Position numbers and translations under genes: made by a program. Below are positions 7,851-16,599 of a DNA stretch of 64,000 nucleotides, in pieces (the first letter of the stretch is position 1; the number at the start of each line of letters is the position of its first letter). This DNA is from Burkholderia cenocepacia (GTDB lineage: Bacteria; Pseudomonadota; Gammaproteobacteria; Burkholderiales; Burkholderiaceae): the NCBI RefSeq assembly GCF_900446215.1, contig NZ_UAQZ01000001.1:1426001-1490000 (forward strand). Direction: 5' to 3'. The notes under the pieces are model-generated. The model worked only from the letters and a program-made list of their open reading frames with translations. It ran no database searches and was not told where the DNA came from.

Positions 7851-8126
7851 ATGCAGATATCGTTTCCTTCCGAACCGCCGACGTATTGCGGCGTCGACCC
7901 CGCGCTGCGCTTTTTTGCGCTCGTCGACGGACATCGCGTGCGGTGCGCGATCACCGCGGCCGCGCTGGAGGACCACTTCCGCGCGGTGTCACCTCGCGAG
8001 CAGGATCTTGTCGACGCGTTTGCGCGCCATCGTCCCGTCATCGAACGTGCGGCGCGTTGCTTGCTCGAGGAAATGGGCGGGCGGCCGGTCCTGCTTCACA
8101 GCGGGTACTTCCGGTTCTGTACGTGA
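7851..8126 (+). CDS. DUF1488-family protein
   Basis: The 91-aa protein matches the DUF1488 family: MQISFPSEPPTY start, VRCAITAAALEDHF centre and LLHSGYFRF end. Function unknown; members are small cytosolic proteins common in Burkholderia. The ATG at 7851 begins the family-typical N-terminus, so the longer upstream frame is not used. It lies 117 bp after usp in the same direction with no box of its own, so it may be co-transcribed. Confidence 0.8.
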   Translation: MQISFPSEPPTYCGVDPALRFFALVDGHRVRCAITAAALEDHFRAVSPREQDLVDAFARHRPVIERAARCLLEEMGGRPVLLHSGYFRFCT

Positions 8127-8139
8127 TCGGCCGCCGCCT

Positions 8140-8153
8140 TTGACGCGCATCAA
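8140..8153 (+). promoter_or_regulatory. FNR-type box upstream of hsp20
   Basis: TTGACGCGCATCAA, perfect TTGA-N6-TCAA, 148 bp before the Hsp20 start. Confidence 0.65.
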
Positions 8154-8301
8154 GCGTATGCCGAGACGGGCGCGTACGCTGGAATTCGCAAGATCATTCG
8201 TCCCTTGCGCGGCACCCGGTGTCGCGCTCGGTTTTCATCGCGGTCGATGCTGTCGGGACGAAAGCGCCGACTGCTTGTCATCTGCATGAGGAGTATGAAC
8301 C

Positions 8302-8736
8302 ATGAACAACATGACGCGTTACGATCCGTTCTCGCTCGAACCCGTTTCCGACCTGTTCCAGGGCCTGTTCAGGCCGCTGCGCGGGATGACGCTGGCCGAC
8401 GAGCCGGATCTTGCATCGATGAAGATCGACGTCACCGAAAACGACAACGCATACACGGTCAACGCGGAACTGCCCGGCGTCGCCAAGGACGATATCGACG
8501 TCCAGGTGACGGGCAATACCGTATCGATCAACGCGAAGATCGAGCGCAACAACGAACAGAAGGACGGTGAACGCGTGATCCGGCGCGAACGCTACAGCGG
8601 TGCGGTCAGTCGTTCGTTCTCGCTGTCGGGCGAGATCGACGACGCGAACGCGACGGCGACGTATCAGGATGGCGTGCTGTCGCTGACACTACCGAAGAAG
8701 GCGCCGGTCGGGCAGAAGAAGCTCGCGATCAGCTGA
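8302..8736 (+). CDS. Hsp20 / alpha-crystallin small heat shock protein
   Basis: The 144-aa small heat shock protein has an N-terminal arm (YDPFSLEPVSDLFQGLFRPL) and an alpha-crystallin domain from about residue 38 that ends with the conserved GVLSLTLPKK. It is an ATP-independent holdase that keeps unfolding proteins soluble. A GAGGAG about 9 nt upstream supports the ATG at 8302. With an FNR-type box upstream, it is likely induced by oxygen limitation as well as, or instead of, heat; no ROSE-like thermometer was recognised in its leader. Confidence 0.92.
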   Translation: MNNMTRYDPFSLEPVSDLFQGLFRPLRGMTLADEPDLASMKIDVTENDNAYTVNAELPGVAKDDIDVQVTGNTVSINAKIERNNEQKDGERVIRRERYSGAVSRSFSLSGEIDDANATATYQDGVLSLTLPKKAPVGQKKLAIS

Positions 8737-8830
8737 TCGTCGGCGGGCGGTGCAGGCGCGCATTGTCCGCCGCGAGAAGCCGGCGCGGAGCGATCCGCGC
8801 GCCGTTTTCATTGATGCGGCCGCGGGGCGC

Positions 8831-9496
8831 TCATGCATGCGACGGCGTGCCGCCGGTTCGATAGCCGACCGTCTGCGCGAGGATCGGCAATTCGTCCTCG
8901 TTCAACCGCAGCGCGTCGGCGAGCAGGCGGTGGTCGATCCAGCAGCGCACGACGGTGCCGATGCCGGCCGCCGCACAGTACAGCGAAACATTCTGCGCGA
9001 TCGCGCCGGCCGCGATCGCCGAGAACATGTCACGTTGTCGCGGCGGCATGTCGAGTATCGCGGACGTTCGCACGACATAGACGAGATCCAGCGGCGCCCG
9101 GCCGACGAAGTCCTGATAGCCCGTCAGGTTGCGCGCGTCGACCGCGTGCTTCAGCACGAGCCGGTGTGCGGGTGCATCGTATCGATAGACGCCGGCCGGC
9201 AGCGCGACGTAGACGTCGATTTCGTTGAACGCATGCGCGGACGGTGCCGTACGGCCGCCGCTCGCGGGACGGTTGATGCCGTCCGCCGCCCACAGCATCG
9301 TGCCGAGCGTCGCGGGTGGCAGCGGCGTGGCGGCGAATTCCCGGGAACTCATGCGGGTCGCGAGCGCTGCCATCAGCGGCACGTCGTTGTCGAGCATCGG
9401 GCGCGGCAGGTCGACGGCTTCCCGCGACTCGCCGCGGGGCGGTGCAGGCTGCGCCGCGGGCGCCGGCGAATAGGCCAACAGTTGCGGTTCGGTCAT
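8831..9496 (-). CDS. Nitroreductase-family protein (SagB-like)
   Basis: The 221-aa FMN-dependent nitroreductase-fold protein has the RMSSREFAATPLP motif (about residues 48-60) typical of the SagB/ThcOx branch, and AIAAGAIAQNVSLYCAAAGIGTV for the flavin and dimer helix. Substrate unknown; possibly reduction of quinones or nitro compounds, using surplus reductant. The ATG at 9496 has a GGAG 8 nt upstream and is preferred to the longer frame, which would run over the FNR-type box at 9581. It diverges from the BON-domain gene. Confidence 0.82.
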   Translation of the reverse strand: MTEPQLLAYSPAPAAQPAPPRGESREAVDLPRPMLDNDVPLMAALATRMSSREFAATPLPPATLGTMLWAADGINRPASGGRTAPSAHAFNEIDVYVALPAGVYRYDAPAHRLVLKHAVDARNLTGYQDFVGRAPLDLVYVVRTSAILDMPPRQRDMFSAIAAGAIAQNVSLYCAAAGIGTVVRCWIDHRLLADALRLNEDELPILAQTVGYRTGGTPSHA

Positions 9497-9580
9497 TCGA
9501 GTCTCCTTGAAGCGTGACTGCGCGGGCCTGGAAAGTTGCGCATCGGCGATCTCACGATAAGACGGTCGCGCCGCGCCTAG

Positions 9581-9594
9581 TTGACTTCCGTCAA
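9581..9594. promoter_or_regulatory. FNR-type box between nitroreductase and BON genes
   Basis: TTGACTTCCGTCAA, perfect palindrome, 84 bp before the nitroreductase start (minus strand) and 132 bp before the BON start (plus strand). Confidence 0.7.
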
Positions 9595-9636
9595 GCGACG
9601 CGTCGGCCGGCCGCGCAGCGTGACGCGGGGCATCCG

Positions 9637-9650
9637 TTGACATGCGTCAG
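9637..9650 (+). promoter_or_regulatory. FNR-type box (one mismatch) upstream of BON gene
   Basis: TTGACATGCGTCAG deviates only at the last base. It is 76 bp before the BON start, so each divergent gene may have its own site. Confidence 0.55.
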
Positions 9651-9726
9651 CGACCCGAGCACGCGCCTGTGCAAATCTGGTCGTATGCGGCGAACAGGCA
9701 TGCCGTGGCTCACAGGAGAGCAGACG

Positions 9727-10377
9727 ATGAAAACCGACAAGCAGTTGAAGCAGGACGTCGAGGATGAACTGGAGTCCGACCCGTCGATCGACGCGACACG
9801 CATCGGTGTCGAGGTGGCCGACCGGATCGTGACGCTTTCGGGGCACCCGCCCAGCTATGCGGAAAAGCTCGCGATCGAGCGCGCTGCGAACCGCGTGGGC
9901 GGCGTCAAGGCGCTCGTCGTCGACATGACCGTGCATCTGCCGGACGACGACGTGCGTACCGACGAGGACATCGCGAAGGCGGTTCGTTCCGTGCTGCACT
10001 GGACGGTCGGGCTGCATGACGATGCGGTCAAGGTGCAGGTCGAGCGCGGCTGGATCACGTTGTCCGGTAAGGTCGACTGGGCATACCAGAGCCACCTGGC
10101 CGTGCGCGCGATCTCGCAGATGCGCAGCGTGACGGGCGTAACCGACCACATCGCGGTGCAGGGGGCGGTGGGCGTGGAGGACATCGGCGGCAACATCAAG
10201 CGCGCGATCATGCGCCACGCGGAGCGCGAGGTGAAGCACATCGCGATCGACGTGCACGACGGCACCGTACGGCTGTCCGGCAAGGTCGGCTCGTTTTCCG
10301 AGCGCAAGGCCGTGCGCGGCGCCGCGTGGTCGGCGCGTGGCGTGCGTGCCGTCGTCGACGACCTGGTGATCGACTGA
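9727..10377 (+). CDS. Three-BON-domain protein
   Basis: The 216-aa protein consists of three BON repeats (about 4-72, 78-146 and 149-216), each with the VxVxxGxVxLxGxV pattern (for example DRIVTLSGHP, GWITLSGKVDW, GTVRLSGKVGS). BON domains bind phospholipid or other envelope ligands and occur in osmotic-stress proteins such as OsmY. There is no signal peptide, so location is uncertain. A paralogue sits at 39015, with the same MK-S/T-D-x-x-LKQDVE start. Two FNR-type boxes lie upstream. Confidence 0.9.
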   Translation: MKTDKQLKQDVEDELESDPSIDATRIGVEVADRIVTLSGHPPSYAEKLAIERAANRVGGVKALVVDMTVHLPDDDVRTDEDIAKAVRSVLHWTVGLHDDAVKVQVERGWITLSGKVDWAYQSHLAVRAISQMRSVTGVTDHIAVQGAVGVEDIGGNIKRAIMRHAEREVKHIAIDVHDGTVRLSGKVGSFSERKAVRGAAWSARGVRAVVDDLVID

Positions 10378-10413
10378 ATCCGTCGGGATGCGGCAGTCTG
10401 GGAGGGAGGTCAG

Positions 10414-10617
10414 ATGATATTGTCTGGTGAGGTTCATGAAACGGACTGGTCGGTCGCGAGCGAGGCGGTCACGGCCGAACCAGACGGCTTTCGTTACCGG
10501 ATCCATGTCACGCTCGAATCGCCCGATGGCGCATGCGAGCGCGAAGCCGTGATCGACGGGCTGCGTGTCGGGATGACGTGGATCGAGATGAAGAAGGCGA
10601 ACATCTTTACGCTTTGA
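10414..10617 (+). CDS. Small conserved hypothetical protein
   Basis: A 67-aa acidic protein (MILSGEVHETDWSVASEAVT start, MTWIEMKKANIFTL end) with no recognisable motif. A strong ribosome binding site (GGGAGG) ends 5 nt before the ATG and it follows the BON gene by 36 bp, so it is likely co-transcribed. Predicted cytosolic. No function can be assigned. Confidence 0.7.
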   Translation: MILSGEVHETDWSVASEAVTAEPDGFRYRIHVTLESPDGACEREAVIDGLRVGMTWIEMKKANIFTL

Positions 10618-10708
10618 ACCGGCGGCTGCCGAAGGCCGTGTGCGTCGCGACCGCGTCGATCCCGTCGTGGTATGCGGCAACCGCCGCATCGATTCGTGCG
10701 TCGATCGT

Positions 10709-12466
10709 CTATCGCGTCTCGTGAGAAACACGCCGGCGCGTGGCGCGCTTTCTTTTGCACGGACGCGTCTGTCGGCCCGGTCGCCGAACGTGACGGGCAA
10801 CCGCATCGGTCACGGTCGGAAAGAAGCTGGCTGCGCCGAACACGTCGAACAGACCGTAAGCGCGCAGGCGATCCTTCACCGGTCCCTTCATCTCGGCGAA
10901 ATTCATTGCGATGCCGCGTTCCGCCAGTTCGGCGTGCAGCGCCACGAGCCGGTCCGCGGCACTCACGTCGATGTCGGTGACAGGCTCGGCCGCGACGACA
11001 ATGCGCGTGACCGGCTTCGTCGATCGCGCGATCGCGGCGCGCAAATGTTCGCAGAAGATCTCGACGTTTGCATAGAAGAGCGGCGCATCCCAGCGGAACA
11101 GCACGAGCCCGGACGTTTGCGCTGCACCCGGATGCCGCGCGATGTCGTGATAGCCGCGTACGCCCGTTAGCCGGCCCAGCACCGCGTCGTACGGATGCCA
11201 GGCCCGCCACACGAACGACAGCAGTGACAGCGCGCTGGCGAGCAGGATGCCGGGCACGACACCCATGCCGATCACGCCGGCGAAGCACAGCATCGAAATC
11301 AGGCATTCGCCGCGGCGCATTCGGTACAGCCGCACGACGCTGCGGACGTCGGCGATGCCGAACGCCGCGTAGATTACGACCGCGGCCAGCGCCGTGCGCG
11401 GGACGAAGATGAGCAGGGCCGGCGCGGCAACGAGCAGTATTGTGATGCACGCGGCCGCGACGAGGTTCGTGATCTGGCTTTGGGCGCCGGCGGCGATCGC
11501 GACCGGTGTGCGCGACGCGCTGCTGCTGACCGCGCACCCCTGCGTCATGCCGGCCAGTAGATTGGCCGCGCCAAGTGCGATCAGCTCCTGGTTGCGGTTC
11601 GGCGCATCGCCCGCCCGTGCAGACAGCGCACGCGACAGCATGCTGATGTCGGCGAACGACACCAGCGCCACGGCGACCGCACCGGACGCGAGCGCGCTCA
11701 GATCGGCAAGCGAGACGGCCGGAAGACGCGGGGCGGGCAGGCCGGCCGGCAGCGCGCCGACCGTCGGGATCCCGTGCAACGGCGGCAGACGGGCGACGAT
11801 CGTCGCCGCCAGCACGGCGATCAATACGCCGGGCCAGCGCGGCGCCACCTGTTTGAACAGGATGATGGTCGCCAGCACCGCGACCCCGAGCAGACCGGCA
11901 GCGACCGAAAACCGGCCGCCTGCGAGCGCGTGCACGATATGCGGTACGCTGGAAAACACGTCGCCGGCCGATACTGGCATGCCCAACAGTTCGGGCAGTC
12001 GCCCAAGCGCGAGCGCGATGGCGATGCCGTTCAGGTAACCATACTGGATCGGACGCGACAGCAGATCGGTGACGAAGCCGAGGTCGAGCACACCGAGCAG
12101 AATGCAGATCGTTCCGGCCGACAGCGCCAGCGCGCCGGCAAGCGCGATCGCGCGCGGCGGATCATGGCCGGCGAGCGGGACGATCGCGCCGGCGATCAGC
12201 GCCGCTAGCGCGGAATCCGGACCGAGGACGAGAATCCGGCTCGGGCCGAGCAACGCATAGGCGAGCAAGGCCGCGACCGACGCATGAAGCCCCGTGATGG
12301 CGGGCAGTCCGGCCGCCTGCGCGTAACTCATGCCGACCGGCACCAGTACTGCGGACAGCGCGATTCCCGCATACAGGTCGCGCGCGAGCCATGCGCGGCG
12401 GTAGTTCGCGAGCAGCGCCACGCCCGGCAGCACGCGGGCGATGTATCCAGATAACGGGCGGTTCAT
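10709..12466 (-). CDS. SulP-family anion transporter with STAS domain
   Basis: The 585-aa membrane protein has the SulP signature near the N-terminus (AGIALSAVLVPVGMSYAQAAGLPAITGLHAS), about 10-12 transmembrane helices over residues 25-410, and a C-terminal cytosolic STAS domain (about 430-545; RWDAPLFYANVEIFCEHL). Family members move sulfate, bicarbonate or dicarboxylates across the inner membrane; the substrate cannot be told here. It converges with the small gene at 10414 and has no FNR-type box in its leader. Confidence 0.9.
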   Translation of the reverse strand: MNRPLSGYIARVLPGVALLANYRRAWLARDLYAGIALSAVLVPVGMSYAQAAGLPAITGLHASVAALLAYALLGPSRILVLGPDSALAALIAGAIVPLAGHDPPRAIALAGALALSAGTICILLGVLDLGFVTDLLSRPIQYGYLNGIAIALALGRLPELLGMPVSAGDVFSSVPHIVHALAGGRFSVAAGLLGVAVLATIILFKQVAPRWPGVLIAVLAATIVARLPPLHGIPTVGALPAGLPAPRLPAVSLADLSALASGAVAVALVSFADISMLSRALSARAGDAPNRNQELIALGAANLLAGMTQGCAVSSSASRTPVAIAAGAQSQITNLVAAACITILLVAAPALLIFVPRTALAAVVIYAAFGIADVRSVVRLYRMRRGECLISMLCFAGVIGMGVVPGILLASALSLLSFVWRAWHPYDAVLGRLTGVRGYHDIARHPGAAQTSGLVLFRWDAPLFYANVEIFCEHLRAAIARSTKPVTRIVVAAEPVTDIDVSAADRLVALHAELAERGIAMNFAEMKGPVKDRLRAYGLFDVFGAASFFPTVTDAVARHVRRPGRQTRPCKRKRATRRRVSHETR

Positions 12467-12631
12467 CGCGGCTTCATCGGGCGTGCGCCGGCGCGAAAGG
12501 GCTGGCTCGCATCGGCAGGCAGGCGTTCATCGGGACGCCGCCATCCTCGAACGGGCGGGCACGACGACGCGACGAGCGAGGGATTCTGACGGCGACGGAT
12601 GTCGCCGCACGGCGCGCCGCGACGCCGGACA

Positions 12632-12865
12632 TCAGGCCGCCTTGAGCCCCGCAAGCTGCAGCGCCTGTGCGAACCGGGCCAGTGTCGCGATGGATCCCGT
12701 CACGCTTTCGTAGCGCTCGCGCCCGATCTGCCCGTCGAGTGTGACCAGCATGCCGGCGTCACGCGCGAGTGCAACGAGCGCCACCGTGTCAAGCGATGCC
12801 GTGCCGGACGTGTCGGATGTGGTGGCCCGCATCCCCGGATCGGAACGATAGTCGACGTATGACAT
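12632..12865 (-). CDS. Small conserved hypothetical protein
   Basis: The 77-aa protein MSYVDYRSDPGMRATTSDTS... has no recognised domain; the C-terminal half looks helical. An AGGAGA 5-10 nt upstream supports the ATG at 12865. It lies between SulP and the LOG-family gene on the same strand. Function unknown. Confidence 0.65.
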   Translation of the reverse strand: MSYVDYRSDPGMRATTSDTSGTASLDTVALVALARDAGMLVTLDGQIGRERYESVTGSIATLARFAQALQLAGLKAA

Positions 12866-13004
12866 GGCATCTCTCCTGGTTGTCTTGCGATCGGGCGCCG
12901 TGCAGCCGGTATCCGTGATTTCAGTATCGGTGTCGCGCGCCGCCGCTTCAATCAGCCTGTCCCGAAGTCACGGTAGGAATAATGCTCGTTTCGTCGGCGG
13001 ATTC

Positions 13005-14012
13005 CTACACCGCGTGTGACTTCGAAGACACATCGCAGCGTGCCGGCGGGCGTTCCCGACGCCGTGCATACCAGCTTCCGATCGCGTGCCAGATCTGGGC
13101 AGCGGATTCGCAATACGTGAACAGCTCCAGGTCGCGGCGGTCGATCATCCCTTCGTCCGCGAGAAACGCCAGGTCGACCGCACGGCGCCAGTACGCCTCG
13201 CCGACGAGGATGACGGGCAGCGGCGCGATTTTGCGCGTCTGCAGCAGCGTCAGCACTTCGAACAGCTCGTCGAAGGTGCCGTAGCCGCCAGGGAAGAAGA
13301 CGGCCGCTTTCGCGCGCTCGAGCAGGTGCAGCTTGCGGATGGCGAAATAGTGAAACCGGAAGCAAAGAGCCGGCGTGATGTACGGATTCGGCGCCTGTTC
13401 CCGTGGCAGCTCGATATTGAAGCCGATGCTCGGCGCACCGCGCTCGTAGGCGCCGCGATTGGCGGCCTCCATGATGCCGGGGCCGCCGCCGGTGACGATG
13501 GCGAGCCGCGCGGTGCGCGTGCATCGGTCGGCATGGGCGACGATACGCCCAAACTCGCGCGCAACGCGGTAATAGCCGCTGTGTTCGACGAGCCGGCTGG
13601 CGATCGTCGCGGCGCGCCGCCGGCTCGCGTCGTGTGGACGCTCCGCGAGCAGGCGATTCGCATCATCGAGCCGCGCGTTAGCGACCGACGGTGCAACGAT
13701 GCGCGTGCTGCCGTAGATCACGACCGCATGGCCGATACGCTCGTTCTGCAGGCGCTCCTCGGCTTTCCAGTAGTCGAGCTGCAGCCGGATGCCGCGCATG
13801 CCGGAACGCCGCAGAAGGGTCGCGTCTTCGTCGATCCAGGCGCTGTTCGGGCTGTTGGCCGTACGCGTCGGACGCGGGACGGGCTGTCTGCCGACGTCGC
13901 CGCCGACGACGGCATCGAGTCTTGTGCGCGAGCGCTTGCCGCGCGTCTTCACGATCGTCGCACCGGATGCGGGACGGTGGCGCGCGTTGCTCGCGGGCGC
14001 ACGTTTGATCAT
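13005..14012 (-). CDS. LOG-family (TIGR00730) Rossmann-fold protein
   Basis: The 335-aa protein carries the two LOG signatures GGGPGIMEAANRG (175-187) and PGGYGTFDE (241-249). These are the nucleotide-binding and catalytic elements of cytokinin-riboside monophosphate phosphoribohydrolases, often misnamed lysine decarboxylases. In bacteria outside plant interaction the family probably cleaves nucleoside monophosphates. The first 60 residues are basic and low-complexity; a shorter start is possible. Encoded just upstream of, and in the same direction as, the 77-aa gene. Confidence 0.85.
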   Translation of the reverse strand: MIKRAPASNARHRPASGATIVKTRGKRSRTRLDAVVGGDVGRQPVPRPTRTANSPNSAWIDEDATLLRRSGMRGIRLQLDYWKAEERLQNERIGHAVVIYGSTRIVAPSVANARLDDANRLLAERPHDASRRRAATIASRLVEHSGYYRVAREFGRIVAHADRCTRTARLAIVTGGGPGIMEAANRGAYERGAPSIGFNIELPREQAPNPYITPALCFRFHYFAIRKLHLLERAKAAVFFPGGYGTFDELFEVLTLLQTRKIAPLPVILVGEAYWRRAVDLAFLADEGMIDRRDLELFTYCESAAQIWHAIGSWYARRRERPPARCDVSSKSHAV

Positions 14013-14043
14013 GGTCGACGTGAGTGGAAGGGTCGCGCGTTGG

Positions 14044-14379
14044 TCACTGGCTCAACACCCATTGTACGAGCCGATGCGAGTCGTCGGAGGACAGCGGGCC
14101 GCCACGATCGACGGCGGAAGGCATCGGTGTATTGCCCCAGTGTGCGGGGCCGCCGACGCGCAGCTTGCGTTCCAGCTCCGCCGCCGCACGCGGATCGCCG
14201 CGGTACCGTTCCGCAATCTCGTGGAATGACGGCCCGAGGAACGTCATGTCGGGCGTATGGCAGAACATGCAGTGCTGCGCTTCGACGAGTTCCGTCGGCT
14301 CGGGCACGGCCGTCTGCGCGGCAGCCGTGCTGGCCGTCACGGCGATCACGCAGAGGGCGGCGCAACGCATGATGTTCAT
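14044..14379 (-). CDS. Class I cytochrome c, periplasmic
   Basis: The 111-aa protein has a signal peptide (to about residue 22, TAAAQ), one haem-binding CMFCH motif (37-41), and a likely distal ligand Met86 in GNTPMPS, so it is a c551/c552-like mono-haem cytochrome of about 9 kDa mature. It would carry electrons in the periplasm, for example to a terminal reductase or peroxidase. It follows the Acg-like nitroreductase by 19 bp on the same strand, so the pair is probably expressed from the box at 15481. Confidence 0.88.
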   Translation of the reverse strand: MNIMRCAALCVIAVTASTAAAQTAVPEPTELVEAQHCMFCHTPDMTFLGPSFHEIAERYRGDPRAAAELERKLRVGGPAHWGNTPMPSAVDRGGPLSSDDSHRLVQWVLSQ

Positions 14380-14398
14380 GTTCGTTTCCTCGTCGAGA

Positions 14399-15406
14399 TC
14401 AGGAGAAAGAGAGCACTTCGTCGAGCGGACGACGCGGCGAATGCGGCGTATGCGGGCCGCGCCCGACGCGCAGCAGCAACTGCGGCTCGCCGCGCAGCCC
14501 GAGCATGTGGCGCAAATGGGCGCGCAATCCGGCCGTCTCGACCGGCTGATTCAGGTACGACGCGGTGTAGCCCGCGCGCGTAGCGACGAGCAGGATCCGC
14601 TCCAGCGCCTGGCCGGCGGCGAGCCACGCTTCGCGATCGTCTCGCACGGTCGCGATGCACACGATCAGCGGCGATGCGCCGACGAGCTGGTGATGCAGGG
14701 CGGCCAGCCCGTTGCCGAGATCGAAGGTCCGCACTGCCATCGTCACGACGGGCGCGGCGAAGTCCAGCAACGCCGGCACGCCGGCCGCGAATGCCGGCAT
14801 GCCGTCGACATGCCGGCGCGGATCGATCCAACTCGCCAGTTCGCGCCGGAAGCGCGGGTCCGCGAACTGCTGACGGTCGGCTTCGGCGACCAGCTCGGCG
14901 ACGCGCGCACGGTGTGCAATCGAGTCGACGCACGCGACATCGGCGCCTTCCGCGATGCCGGCCTCGATCAGCGCCTGCTGGATCGCTTCTGGAACCAAGC
15001 TGGATTCGAACGGCGCGCGTGTCGTGACGCGCGCCGGAATCGCATCGAACAGTGTGCCGAGGGCCGCGTCGGAATAGCCATCGTCGCAGATCCGGACCTG
15101 CGCCAGCAGATCGGGGTCGACTTCGGACGGAAACGTGCTGATCGTATGGGCGAACCCGGCGTGGTCGAGCGCGACGCGCAGATTTAGCAACGCCGCCCCG
15201 CAGCTGATGATCAACTCGCGATCGAACGGATCGACCACGGGTAACGCGCGCGTGCGGTCTGCGCACACCGAGATCGTGTTGCCGTTGACCAGGAAGCGCC
15301 ACGGCTGGGAATTGTGGCTGGACGGCGCCAGCACCGCGTAGCCGACCAGCGACCTCGGATCATGGTCGGGACGCATGCTTGCGGCAAGCGGGGGAACGGA
15401 TATCAT
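14399..15406 (-). CDS. Acg-family nitroreductase-like flavoprotein
   Basis: The 335-aa protein has the Acg-type signature APSSHNSQPWRF (27-38). It matches the duplicated, nitroreductase-related Acg family, known in mycobacteria as part of the DosR hypoxia regulon, where it binds FMN and may store it rather than catalyse. The C-terminal half has a second nitroreductase-like segment (EAWLAAGQALERILLVATRAGYTASYLNQP). An FNR-type box lies 74 bp upstream and is shared with the divergent alcohol dehydrogenase. Confidence 0.85.
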   Translation of the reverse strand: MISVPPLAASMRPDHDPRSLVGYAVLAPSSHNSQPWRFLVNGNTISVCADRTRALPVVDPFDRELIISCGAALLNLRVALDHAGFAHTISTFPSEVDPDLLAQVRICDDGYSDAALGTLFDAIPARVTTRAPFESSLVPEAIQQALIEAGIAEGADVACVDSIAHRARVAELVAEADRQQFADPRFRRELASWIDPRRHVDGMPAFAAGVPALLDFAAPVVTMAVRTFDLGNGLAALHHQLVGASPLIVCIATVRDDREAWLAAGQALERILLVATRAGYTASYLNQPVETAGLRAHLRHMLGLRGEPQLLLRVGRGPHTPHSPRRPLDEVLSFS

Positions 15407-15480
15407 CGATTATCTCCAGGTCGCCGCGCCGGCGGCGTCATTCACGTCACTTCATCGTGTCAGCAACCGTCTGACGGCCG

Positions 15481-15494
15481 TTGACGCACATCAA
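15481..15494. promoter_or_regulatory. FNR-type box between acg-like and adh genes
   Basis: TTGACGCACATCAA, perfect, 74 bp from the Acg-like start (minus) and 90 bp from the alcohol dehydrogenase start (plus). Confidence 0.75.
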
Positions 15495-15584
15495 GCGTCA
15501 GTCACCGGGCGGTGCATGCGCGAAGTGCAGCGACTAGCCTGTGAAAGCGAAGCGCGAGAAGGCGATCGCGCGGGGAGGGCAAGC

Positions 15585-16574
15585 ATGCTTGCGATGATGT
15601 TTGACGGCACGACGCCGCATTTACGCGAAACGCGCGTGCCTGACCCGTCGCCTGCGGCGGGTCAGTTGCTGATCGACGTGCATGCGTGCGGGGTGTGCAG
15701 GACTGATCTCCACGTGGTCGACGGCGAACTCGCTCACGCGAAACTGCCGCTGATTCCGGGGCACCAGATCGTCGGCACGGTGCGCGGGCTGGGCGAAGGC
15801 GTGATGAGCTTCGCCGTCGGCGACCGGGTGGGCGTCCCGTGGCTGGGCTCGACATGCGGGCATTGCGCATATTGCATATCCGGCCGCGAAAATCTGTGCG
15901 ACAACCCGGGTTTCACGGGCTATACGATCGACGGCGGCTATGCCGAGTGCGCGGTCGCCGACCACCGGTATTGCGTGCATCTGCCACGGCGCTATTCCGA
16001 TCTGGAAGCCGCGCCGCTGCTGTGCGCCGGCCTGATCGGTTACCGGACCTTGCGGATGGCGGGCGATGCGCGCCGTATCGGCATCTACGGCTTCGGTGCG
16101 GCGGCGCATCTGGTCGCGCAGGTCGCGCAGGGTGAGGGACGCAAGGTGTTCGCATTGACGAAGCCCGGCGACACCGCGGCGCAGCAATTGGCGTTGTCGC
16201 TGGGCGCGGCATGGGCCGGCGGCAGCGACGAAGCACCGCCGGAGCGGCTCGATGCCGCGCTGATTTTCGCGCCGGCGGGGGCGCTGGTGCCGGCCGCGCT
16301 GCGGGCGCTCGACAAAGGCGGGATCGTCGTATGCGGCGGCATTCACATGAGCGACATCCCGAGCTTTCCGTACGCGTGGCTGTGGGGCGAGCGCCGCATC
16401 GCGTCGGTGGCCAACCTGACGCGTGCGGATGCGGTCGCATTCATGCGGATCGCCGCCGCGACGCCGCTGCGGGTCGAGGCAGTGCGCTACGCGCTGACTG
16501 ACGCGAACAGCGCACTCGACGACCTACGCGGCGGACGCGTGTCAGGTGCCGCCGTGCTGGGCATGCACGATTGA
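15585..16574 (+). CDS. Zinc-dependent alcohol dehydrogenase family protein
   Basis: The 329-aa medium-chain dehydrogenase has the catalytic-zinc site (C35 in CGVCRTD, GH at 59-60), four structural-zinc cysteines (C91, C94, C97, C105) and a Rossmann motif GIYGFGAAAHL near residue 165. The usual GHE is GHQ here, a modest change. It would interconvert alcohol and aldehyde with NAD(P)H, recycling reductant without oxygen. The ATG at 15585 follows GGGGAGGG by 5 nt; the longer upstream frame would run over the FNR-type box. Confidence 0.88.
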   Translation: MLAMMFDGTTPHLRETRVPDPSPAAGQLLIDVHACGVCRTDLHVVDGELAHAKLPLIPGHQIVGTVRGLGEGVMSFAVGDRVGVPWLGSTCGHCAYCISGRENLCDNPGFTGYTIDGGYAECAVADHRYCVHLPRRYSDLEAAPLLCAGLIGYRTLRMAGDARRIGIYGFGAAAHLVAQVAQGEGRKVFALTKPGDTAAQQLALSLGAAWAGGSDEAPPERLDAALIFAPAGALVPAALRALDKGGIVVCGGIHMSDIPSFPYAWLWGERRIASVANLTRADAVAFMRIAAATPLRVEAVRYALTDANSALDDLRGGRVSGAAVLGMHD

Positions 16575-16599
16575 TCCGCGCGCCGCCGCCGCGGTGCGA

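Noticed and set aside
9577..10806. 409-codon minus-strand frame opposite the BON gene
   Set aside because: Arg/His/Asp-rich, antisense to a clear three-BON protein, and runs through an FNR-type box.
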